From assembly GCA_023390785.1 (NCBI GenBank), contig JAEWCE010000178.1, positions 1 to 15,056 on the forward strand: DNA of 15,056 nt, read 5' to 3'. Below the pieces are notes generated by a model that was not told the DNA's origin, did not search any database, and was given only the letters and a program-made list of their open reading frames with translations. The stretch is from Pseudomonadota bacterium. Lineage in GTDB: Bacteria; Pseudomonadota; Alphaproteobacteria; Rhizobiales; Devosiaceae. A program made the translations under genes and the position numbers. The first letter of the stretch is position 1, and every line of letters begins with the position of its first letter. This document shows, piece after piece, positions 1-5,417 of the stretch.

Positions 1-328
1 CGCGGTTGTAGACGTAAGCCAGTCCGTTATGCCCCTCGTACGAAATGTGAATCGCAACGACCCGGTGCCCGGTCCGGACAGTGAAGTCGGCAGCAGTTTC
101 AAGCGACCCTTCGAGGCCCGTATCCCATTTGACGACGACATGCGCCCGGTTGCGGACGCGCGAATTCACGTTGATCGGACTTACGTTGATGTTGCCGAAC
201 TGGTCCGTTCCGCCGCCGCCGCCATATCCGCTGACATGCGTTTCGCTGAGCAGCCTTACCTCAACGACTTCGCCCGTAACGACCCGATACGGCAGGTCAA
301 CGTGACCGACCTTCAGAACACTCTCCAA
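1..328 (-). CDS. Unrecognised protein, N-terminal 109 residues (runs off left edge)
   Basis: This frame is open from 328 to the left window edge and would start at a TTG (328-326). A good ribosome site, TGGAGAA at 340-334, sits 7 bases upstream; no in-frame ATG exists between the upstream stop at 451-449 and the TTG. The protein begins LESVLKVGHVDLPYRVV (first residue read as Met). It then has a glycine-rich turn HVSGYGGGGGTDQFGN (residues 31-46), followed by alternating hydrophobic and polar stretches such as RAHVVVKWDTGLEGSLE (61-77) and GHRVVAIHISYEGH (88-100). That pattern suggests a small beta-rich domain. No signal peptide or membrane segment is seen in the visible part. I do not recognise the family with certainty; it loosely recalls short domains that precede membrane or zinc-ribbon segments in bacterial membrane proteins. 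The reading has more protein-like composition than the overlapping plus-strand frame at 29-388. It is divergent from the recombinase gene and shares its upstream region. Confidence 0.6.
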   Translation of the reverse strand, partial: MESVLKVGHVDLPYRVVTGEVVEVRLLSETHVSGYGGGGGTDQFGNINVSPINVNSRVRNRAHVVVKWDTGLEGSLETAADFTVRTGHRVVAIHISYEGHNGLAYVYNR

Positions 329-396
329 AGCGTTTCTCCAGATTTGTATTTGATGATGATCGGCTGCGACTGCCGAGTGGCCAGATGAAGCAGTAA

Positions 397-420
397 ACAG
401 AATTGCCTGTTTTGTTTCGC
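397..420. repeat. Left arm of a perfect 24-bp inverted repeat
   Basis: This arm reads ACAGAATTGCC... to ...TTTGTTTCGC and is the exact reverse complement of 524-547. Matching stops on both sides (396 against 548, and 421 against 523). A shorter echo, CAGAATTG, recurs in direct orientation at 434-441 inside the bracketed segment. Flanking bases give no target-site duplication (GCAGTA on the left, CGCGTG on the right). Confidence 0.95.
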
Positions 421-442
421 AGGGCCGAAGGGGCAGAATTGT

Positions 443-471
443 TTGAAGTTATCGGCCCGAACTGCTAGATT
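443..471 (+). promoter_or_regulatory. Candidate sigma70-type promoter for the recombinase
   Basis: A TTGAAG box (443-448) is followed after 17 bases by TAGATT (466-471), close to the TTGACA/TATAAT consensus at optimal spacing. Transcription would start near 478 and run rightwards into the recombinase at 585. The promoter lies wholly between the two inverted-repeat arms. The opposite strand offers only a poor candidate (TATTCA, 17 bases, GATAAC, at 476-448). Confidence 0.5.
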
Positions 472-523
472 GAATACGTCCTAAGTACATGAACTCGCCG
501 GGTTTTCCGGGATTCTTGGGGGA

Positions 524-547
524 GCGAAACAAAACAGGCAATTCTGT
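524..547. repeat. Right arm of a perfect 24-bp inverted repeat
   Basis: This is the exact reverse complement of 397-420, about 103 bp away. It lies in the predicted leader of the recombinase, ending 37 bases before the chosen ATG. Each arm reads GCGAAACAAAACAGG... toward the gene on its own side. The sub-sequence ACAGGCAATTCTGT carries a small internal dyad (ACAG/CTGT around GCAATT). Confidence 0.95.
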
Positions 548-572
548 CGCGTGCTGTGGCGGGGCTACTGCC

Positions 573-578
573 AAGGAG
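573..578 (+). promoter_or_regulatory. Ribosome binding site deciding the recombinase start
   Basis: AAGGAG is followed by a 6-base spacer and ATG at 585. The upstream in-frame ATG at 489 has no comparable site, so 585 is preferred and the protein is 200 residues long rather than 232. Confidence 0.75.
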
Positions 579-584
579 ATCAAC

Positions 585-1187
585 ATGCGCAGCCGCAGTC
601 CCACCCCGCAGAGCCTCTACGCAAGCGATGGTCGAAGGAAGTATCTGACCCCGGCGGAGCGCCGAGCTTTCATTCGAAGGGCCGAGGGACTCGAAGAGCC
701 GGCGCTCGCAACGCTCTGCCTGGTCCTCGCCCATTGCGGATGCCGCCTTTCCGAAGCGCTCGCTCTGCGTGCCGTGGCCCTCCATGCGGACGACGGAATC
801 ATCGCGGTACGATCACTCAAGAAGAGAGGCGTACTTGCTGTAAGGCAGGTCCCCGTTCCATCCGGGCTGATTGAGCGACTGTGCCGCGTGCACGGTGAAG
901 CATTTGCATCCGGAGGCACGCTTTGGACATGGTCGCGCTGTCGGGCGTGGAAGCTCGTAAAGACCACCATGATCGACGCGGGGGTGACCGCCGGGCCCCA
1001 TCAGACAGCGCGGGGACTGCGGCACGCGTTCGGCGTCCATGCGGTACGCTGCGGCGTGCCCCTCAACATGATCCAGCGTTGGCTTGGCCATGCGAGTCTT
1101 GCGACGACGGCAATCTACACGCAGGCGGTTGGTCCTGAGGAACGTGAGCTGGCCGCCCGGATGTGGACTCTAGAGTCTGATCACTGA
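585..1187 (+). CDS. Compact tyrosine recombinase (phage-integrase family)
   Basis: This 200-residue protein consists almost entirely of the catalytic domain of tyrosine recombinases, which cut and rejoin DNA through a 3'-phosphotyrosine link. Visible motifs are Arg54 in CGCRLSEAL, a beta-hairpin Lys at 79/80 (RSLKKRG), ARGLRHAFG with Arg146 and His147, QRWLGH with His169, and the probable nucleophile Tyr178 in AIYTQA. The first position of the HxLRH box is Arg143 rather than His. The usual N-terminal core-binding domain is missing, so the size is like that of FimB/FimE-type recombinases. The start at 585 is chosen because AAGGAG (573-578) lies 6 bases upstream. An in-frame ATG at 489 has no ribosome site and would translate through the repeat arm. 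The promoter at 443-471 probably drives it. Element integration, multimer resolution and DNA inversion are all possible roles. Confidence 0.88.
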   Translation: MRSRSPTPQSLYASDGRRKYLTPAERRAFIRRAEGLEEPALATLCLVLAHCGCRLSEALALRAVALHADDGIIAVRSLKKRGVLAVRQVPVPSGLIERLCRVHGEAFASGGTLWTWSRCRAWKLVKTTMIDAGVTAGPHQTARGLRHAFGVHAVRCGVPLNMIQRWLGHASLATTAIYTQAVGPEERELAARMWTLESDH

Positions 1188-1190
1188 ATT

Positions 1191-1220
1191 GGTGGCGGGC
1201 GACGTACTCTGCCCGCCACC
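1191..1220. terminator. Hairpin between convergent genes, likely bidirectional terminator
   Basis: GGTGGCGGGC (1191-1200) pairs perfectly with GCCCGCCACC (1211-1220) across a 10-base loop. It lies 3 bases after the recombinase stop and 8 bases beyond the stop of the convergent membrane-protein gene. There is no clear T-tract on either side, so it is a strong hairpin but not a textbook intrinsic terminator. Confidence 0.6.
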
Positions 1221-1228
1221 TGGATTGG

Positions 1229-1816
1229 TCAGTCCACAAAGACACGGTGCTGGACCTTGCGGGAAGCGCGCATGGGCTCCCGGCCAACGGAGCTCCGCAT
1301 TTCCTTAAGGGCGTGCGAGAGCCAGACAACAACTTCCCGCGCTTCCTCGCGGTGCAGCTTCTGACTGACCGTGGTCGTACCGCCACGGCTGCTCACCAGC
1401 TTCACCGTCGAGGTCCAGTCGGATTGAAGCCCACTCCGGCAGGGCCCAACCTCGATGCTGACGATTTCCGATTGCGACGCTCTGATGCGCCCGCCGCCGG
1501 GAATTCCATGCGGCGTTACGACATGACCGTCACGCTCGAAGATGACCGACCGGCGCGGCAAAGGCCCCAGTTGCCAGTAAAGGACATAGGCGCCCATGCC
1601 GCCAAACGAGATCAGGCCAAACAGACCCGGCCCTGGGTAGTACGCGAGCGCCACCAGCGAGAAGAAAGCAAACGGCACGCACATCGCGAACGCCAACCAC
1701 ATCATGAACCGGTTGGTGTGGCGGAGCGAGCATTCCTCGGTCCATTCGATCCCGACTCCCTGCAGGACGCCATCGGCGTCGACAGTGCGGATCGGCTCAA
1801 GTTCAAACATCTGCAT
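1229..1816 (-). CDS. Two-helix membrane protein at the end of the mobilisation operon
   Basis: This is a 195-residue protein of unknown family. After about 37 N-terminal residues there are two hydrophobic helices, about 38-60 (from MMWLAFAMCVPF) and about 63-83 (from GLFGLISFGGMG), joined by a very short loop. A soluble C-terminal half of about 110 residues follows, basic near its end. This predicts an inner-membrane hairpin with most of the protein in the cytoplasm. The ATG (1816-1814) lies inside the last codons of the coupling-protein gene (14-bp overlap), with an AAGG ribosome site 7 bases upstream, so translation is probably coupled. Position suggests a partner of the coupling ATPase, perhaps its membrane anchor; that is inference from neighbours and topology only. 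It could also be an immunity or entry-exclusion-like protein. Confidence 0.75.
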   Translation of the reverse strand: MQMFELEPIRTVDADGVLQGVGIEWTEECSLRHTNRFMMWLAFAMCVPFAFFSLVALAYYPGPGLFGLISFGGMGAYVLYWQLGPLPRRSVIFERDGHVVTPHGIPGGGRIRASQSEIVSIEVGPCRSGLQSDWTSTVKLVSSRGGTTTVSQKLHREEAREVVVWLSHALKEMRSSVGREPMRASRKVQHRVFVD

Positions 1817-3260
1817 TGCGATACCTTTCCATGTAGATGGGTGGACGCCCCGGTGAGAGGATCAACTGCCGCCACGTGGGGCGCGCGAAGTGGCGGACAA
1901 TTTCGAAGGGCTCGAGCAGAGGTACGGACCTCGGCGTTTCGCGAATGCCGAGGTCGCCATGGTCCATCGCGCTGCCCGAAACGCGGATGTCCTGGCGCTC
2001 AAGAACCGTCGCGTGGCCCAGCATCTTCGAGAGATGCTGGGTCGTTGCGAGGTCCATGTTCCCGAAGAACTGGAGAACCCCGGCATTGCCGATGAAGGTT
2101 TCCCAGGACTTCTCGTATTGAGCCTGGAGCTGGCTCAAATCCTGCAAAATGGTCCAGAGGCGGACGCCGAACCCGGCCATGAAGCCCGCCGCGCGCTCGA
2201 TGGCTTCGAGGCGCTCCAGCGCCGCGAACTCCTCCAGCATGAACAGCACCGGATGCTTCGGGCTGGTCTGGTCCTTTTCCAATTCGACAAGGGCCAGCGT
2301 GACAACCAGCCGAAGCCACCGGGCATGCGTGGCAAGCCGCGAAGCGGGCAGGCACAGATAGATCGTCGTCGGTCGCGACTTGAGGCTGCCCAGCCGTAGA
2401 TGAGAGCTGCCAAGCACCGAGGCCATGGGTAAAGAGTCGAGAAACGCGAGCTGTTCGCGCGCCGTCGATACGATCGACGAGCCCTCCCGCTCTGACTTGT
2501 CGCGGAAGGCGTTGCCGACGCGCGCCACCCGTCCGTCGAACGCAGGGGACTTGCCCATGCGCTCGAACAGGCTGGTGCCGTCCCCTTCTCCAAAGGTCAG
2601 GGGCCCGGCCTCGCCCATGAGTATCCGACGCAGGCGCGGCAGCGAGCACTCGCCGCCTTCCGCGTACATATAAAGAAGAATGCCGGTGACGAGGCTGCGC
2701 GCCCCATCCGTCCAGTGGGCGTTGTCGCCCTTCGCTCCGATGATGAGCGAGGACGCCACCATCGCAATGTCGTCGATGAAGGTACTGGACGCCGGGTCCA
2801 GCTCGTCGAGCGGATTGTACGCGTAGCTCTCAAACCCCGACGTGCCGAAGGGATCGAGCACGACAACGTCCTGCCCGAAGCCTTCTGAACGCGCCAGCGC
2901 GGTTTCCCGCGCAAGCTCACCCTTGGGGTCGATCACCAGCATCGAGCCCGGATAGCGCAGCAGGTTGGGGATCAGGACCGTGCGTGACTTGCCCGCGCGC
3001 GATCCGGCAATCGTCACCAGATGACGATCATCCCCGAGCCGTCCAAACTCCTTCTGGTCGGGATCGCCCAGAAGACGCCCCTCCCAGCTCCCAAGCAGTA
3101 TCTTGCCGGGCTTCCAGTCCCAGGCGGGACCAAGCTCCCAGGGATGGGCCCATTCGGCAGCGGGCTGCTTTTCATTCCTCTCCGGAAATCCCGATCCCCG
3201 TGGCGGGAACTCGGGATCGAGCATGGCGGCGGGCTCCAGTCCCGGCGATGCGTAGGTCAT
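1803..3260 (-). CDS. TraG/VirD4-type coupling ATPase without membrane segments
   Basis: Type IV coupling proteins are ring ATPases that bring the relaxase-DNA complex to a secretion channel. This 485-residue protein has the family's Walker A, AGSRAGKSRT (residues 85-94, Lys91). The characteristic VIDPKGE follows at 109-115, and Walker B is in PVLFMLEEFAAL (337-348). The TraG/VirD4 C-terminal ATILQDL-like segment appears as LWTILQDLSQL (368-378). Two N-terminal transmembrane helices are usual in VirD4; here the first 80 residues are hydrophilic and Pro/Glu-rich, so this is a soluble or truncated-type member, shorter than the usual 600 or more residues. The ATG has AAGGA 8-9 bases upstream. It begins 75 bases after the relaxase stop and overlaps the downstream membrane-protein gene. 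No secretion-channel genes are in the window, so the element probably borrows a channel from a co-resident conjugative element. Confidence 0.9.
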   Translation of the reverse strand: MTYASPGLEPAAMLDPEFPPRGSGFPERNEKQPAAEWAHPWELGPAWDWKPGKILLGSWEGRLLGDPDQKEFGRLGDDRHLVTIAGSRAGKSRTVLIPNLLRYPGSMLVIDPKGELARETALARSEGFGQDVVVLDPFGTSGFESYAYNPLDELDPASSTFIDDIAMVASSLIIGAKGDNAHWTDGARSLVTGILLYMYAEGGECSLPRLRRILMGEAGPLTFGEGDGTSLFERMGKSPAFDGRVARVGNAFRDKSEREGSSIVSTAREQLAFLDSLPMASVLGSSHLRLGSLKSRPTTIYLCLPASRLATHARWLRLVVTLALVELEKDQTSPKHPVLFMLEEFAALERLEAIERAAGFMAGFGVRLWTILQDLSQLQAQYEKSWETFIGNAGVLQFFGNMDLATTQHLSKMLGHATVLERQDIRVSGSAMDHGDLGIRETPRSVPLLEPFEIVRHFARPTWRQLILSPGRPPIYMERYRNADV

Positions 3261-3335
3261 GACCTGTTTCCTTCATTGCTGGTATCGGGGATGGCATCCG
3301 GGGCGGGTTGCTCCGGACGCCCTTCGTGTGGGGCC

Positions 3336-4625
3336 CTAAAGCCCGAAGTCGAAGTCGCGGTCGCGTGTTCGGCGAGCGGGTTTCTCCTGTTGGACTTGAC
3401 GGTCCGGCGCGCGGTGCGCCCCGGACAGCGATCTGCCGATGGCGCGGGCCATCTGCATGAGGGTCGAGCGCTGTTCGCGGCGCAGGCCCTCGATGCGGTC
3501 CTGCAAGCCGCGCCGCTCCGCGAGCTGGGCCATCACCACCGCCTCCCGCTGGTCGCGGTCGCGGATGACGCCCTCAAGCGCCTCGCGCTCGTTGATGCGC
3601 CGGATGTTGGCGGCCCGCCCGATCACGAGGTCCAGAAGGCCCCGGATGCCGGTGCGGATACGTGTCTGCCGCTCGGCATTCTCGGCGGCGCGGCGGGCGT
3701 CCTGAAGCTTCTGGAGGCGTTCGCGCTCGGCACGCTGCGCCTCGATCATGCGGTTGTGCTCTTCCAGCAGCGGGCGCTGCTGTTCGCGCAGTGCAAGCCG
3801 GGCGTCCTGAAGGAACTGGTGCACCTTGCGGCCAACACGCTGGCGAATATCGAGCCGGGTCTGATCGATCGAGGGCAGCCGGTCGGGGCTCCCGAGCCTC
3901 TCTTCCAGCGCCTTGGTCTTCGCGCCCGTCATCCGCGAAACCGAATGCGCCTCGCCGTAGATATCGAGGGCGACGAAGCCGCGCCGGTCGCCCCGCGCGA
4001 GGAAGAAGCCGCGCTCTTCGAGCGCTGCCCGGAATGCCGGTCCGCTGTCCGACTGACGCCAGGCATCCTGGAACGCCTGCCGCAGTTCGCGCGGATCGAG
4101 GTCGAGGCGTTTTGCCTGTTGCCATTCGGCGAGGCTGAAGTTCAGCGGGTTGGCCCAGCCGTTCTGGCGGTGGCCTTCCGGCAGCTCCCACCCGTTCTCA
4201 AGATAGAGTTCCTTGGAGAGCGCATTCAGCCGGTCCTTGAAGAACGGCAGGTTGATCGCCTTTAGCTTGTCCCCGTCAATCCGCGACCAGACGGCGTGCG
4301 CGTGCCTGCGCCCGTTCTTCTCGTGGACGACGAGCGCCATGGGCTGATCTTCGAGGCCGAGGGCCTTGCCCGCGCGCTCCGCCGCGTCTTTGAGCGTGTC
4401 GATCCCGACATCCTGATCCTGCGGCGGGTTGAGGCTCAGGGAAAAAAGGAAGTTCTGGCACTTCGTGGCGCTCGCCACGAAAAATGCCTCGTCCATCGCC
4501 CCGATCAGGTCGTTCGCGGCAAAGCCCTTGAGGCTCGCGACCTCGATGTGATCGTTGTCGCGGTCATTCAGCAAATGAGCCGCCAGCTTGCGCGCCCCGC
4601 CGCGCTCTGTGCCCTTGAGGATCAT
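3336..4625 (-). CDS. Relaxase / mobilisation nuclease (VirD2/MobA type)
   Basis: Relaxases nick the origin of transfer and carry the DNA strand into the recipient. The 429-residue protein opens MILKGTERGGARKLAAHLLN, typical of PF03432-like relaxases. A metal-binding histidine cluster appears in VVHEKNGRRHAHAVWSRID (His101, His108, His110). The segment KCQNFLFSLSLNPPQD (55-70) is also typical. The C-terminal half, about 290-400, is rich in Arg, Glu and Gln and probably helical or coiled. The start at 4625 is chosen because the ATG overlaps the MobC-like stop (ATGA, 4622-4625) and has GGAG 8 bases upstream; an ORF extension upstream to 4775 merely lies over mobC. No Tyr lies in motif I, where the nucleophile is expected; His17 occupies that area. 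Assignment to the relaxase family is confident, to a MOB class less so (MOBP or a relative). Confidence 0.87.
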   Translation of the reverse strand: MILKGTERGGARKLAAHLLNDRDNDHIEVASLKGFAANDLIGAMDEAFFVASATKCQNFLFSLSLNPPQDQDVGIDTLKDAAERAGKALGLEDQPMALVVHEKNGRRHAHAVWSRIDGDKLKAINLPFFKDRLNALSKELYLENGWELPEGHRQNGWANPLNFSLAEWQQAKRLDLDPRELRQAFQDAWRQSDSGPAFRAALEERGFFLARGDRRGFVALDIYGEAHSVSRMTGAKTKALEERLGSPDRLPSIDQTRLDIRQRVGRKVHQFLQDARLALREQQRPLLEEHNRMIEAQRAERERLQKLQDARRAAENAERQTRIRTGIRGLLDLVIGRAANIRRINEREALEGVIRDRDQREAVVMAQLAERRGLQDRIEGLRREQRSTLMQMARAIGRSLSGAHRAPDRQVQQEKPARRTRDRDFDFGL

Positions 4626-5104
4626 TGCACAAGCTCCGAGGCGCGCGGCGTGGTCTTGCCCGACGCCGCGAGATTGAAGGCTTCCGTGGTGTTGCGGGGA
4701 CGCGGCTGCGGCGTTGCGCGGCGCTTGCCCAGTGCTCCAAGCAGCAGGAGCCGGATCTCCGCGAGATCGGCACATGCCTGGTTAAGCTGGGCTTCGACTG
4801 CCTCGCTGACATAAAGACTGCCGGTGGACGCAGCCTTGGCCAGTTCCGCCATGCTGGGCCCAAGCTGGCTGTCGCCGAGCTTGGCCAGAATCTGCGCAAG
4901 CAGGCGCGTATCCATGCCCGTCCGGCGCGAGGCCGCGCCCATCCCAAAGGTCAGGGCGGGTGCAGACGCCGGGCCCTCGCCGCCGAACAGCTCGTTCTTG
5001 ATGTACGAGGACAACGAGTACGGCTTCGCCCGCTCCTCAAGAAGGGCGCGTTCCGCAAAGGTCAGTCGCAGGGAAAGGGGTGCCGGTCTTACTTTGCGCG
5101 ACAT
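4622..5104 (-). CDS. MobC-like relaxosome accessory protein (ribbon-helix-helix)
   Basis: This 160-residue protein begins SRKVRPAPLSLRLTFAERAL, a beta strand followed by a helix as in Arc/MetJ-type DNA-binding folds. SLSSYIKNELFG (about 30-41) is the usual second helix of MobC-type proteins. A middle helical stretch rich in Leu (about 65-125) probably drives oligomerisation. MobC proteins bind near oriT, help melt the nick region and often repress their own operon. The ATG has GAGG 6 bases upstream, and the stop overlaps the relaxase start by 4 bp, so the two are translationally coupled. Family assignment rests on the N-terminal motif and the position just before a relaxase. Confidence 0.72.
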   Translation of the reverse strand: MSRKVRPAPLSLRLTFAERALLEERAKPYSLSSYIKNELFGGEGPASAPALTFGMGAASRRTGMDTRLLAQILAKLGDSQLGPSMAELAKAASTGSLYVSEAVEAQLNQACADLAEIRLLLLGALGKRRATPQPRPRNTTEAFNLAASGKTTPRASELVQ

Positions 5105-5229
5105 TCGGCACCTCGCGCGTCGGAGTCCGCAAATCCCTCAGGCAGCCCGCCGAGCTGCTGGATTTGCGTGTTCCATTCGCGCAAGATGTCGAAGACAGAG
5201 TTCGAAGAGAATCCTTCGATCTCCGCCAT
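5089..5229 (-). CDS. Small 46-residue ORF overlapping the MobC-like gene
   Basis: An ATG at 5229 opens MAEIEGFSSNSVFDILREWN, and the frame ends at a TAA (5091-5089) 16 bp inside the MobC-like gene. The predicted peptide is acidic and has one Trp. The overlap would couple its translation to mobC, and mobC's own GAGG site lies within this small frame. The ribosome site of the small ORF is weak (GGA, 4-5 bases upstream). An AT-rich tract with TATATAAAA lies just upstream (5231-5259). I recognise no family. It may be a real leader or accessory peptide of the mobilisation operon, or simply an open upstream frame. Confidence 0.45.
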   Translation of the reverse strand: MAEIEGFSSNSVFDILREWNTQIQQLGGLPEGFADSDARGAECRAK

Positions 5230-5417
5230 CTAATCCATTTTATATAATCATTTCAAAATCATAGCTTGGACATGTGGTCTTGATCCATCATCCTACCCAC
5301 CAACCACTTGCAGGTGCTCTGATAAGCTGAGATGGGCGCCGGTTGGCCCACCTGGGTGAGACTCATGGAGTATTCCCTCTATTCCGCCGGTCAAGTCGGC
5401 GTTGTCCCGGCCTTAGA
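5230..5417. other. Intergenic region, probable oriT and mobilisation-operon promoter
   Basis: No confident gene lies here. The part nearest the small ORF (5231-5259) is strongly AT-rich against a GC-rich background, as expected for a promoter or a melted nick region. Two inverted repeats are visible: TGGGC/GCCCA (5333-5337 and 5346-5350, 8-base loop) and CACC-TG-GGTG (5349-5358). CATCCTAC (5289-5296) differs by one base from the YATCCTGY nick consensus recalled for RP4-like (MOBP) origins. The position just upstream of mobC and the relaxase is the usual one for oriT. A weak 35-residue frame (5366-5259, minus, AGAGG site 9 bases upstream) also lies here. Nothing resembles a strong terminator after zorD. 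Confidence 0.4.

Noticed and set aside
29..388. Plus-strand open frame of 119 residues
   Set aside because: Composition is poor and it has no ribosome site; the opposite frame from a TTG at 328 looks like the real protein.
397..547. Reading the 24-bp inverted repeat as an insertion-sequence or MITE boundary
   Set aside because: There is no target-site duplication and no transposase; not excluded, but the adjacent recombinase and internal promoter favour another role.
489..584. N-terminal 32-residue extension of the recombinase
   Set aside because: There is no ribosome site at 489 and the extension translates the inverted-repeat arm; AAGGAG supports 585.
1247..2095. Plus-strand open frame of 282 residues
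   Set aside because: It lies antisense to the membrane-protein and coupling-protein genes and is Arg/Pro/Gly-rich, typical of a shadow in GC-rich DNA.
3021..4265. Plus-strand open frame of 414 residues
   Set aside because: It is the antisense shadow of the relaxase, which has clear family motifs.
5259..5366. Minus-strand 35-residue frame with an AGAGG site 9 bases upstream
   Set aside because: Short, no recognisable features, and overlapping the probable oriT; noted but not called as a gene.
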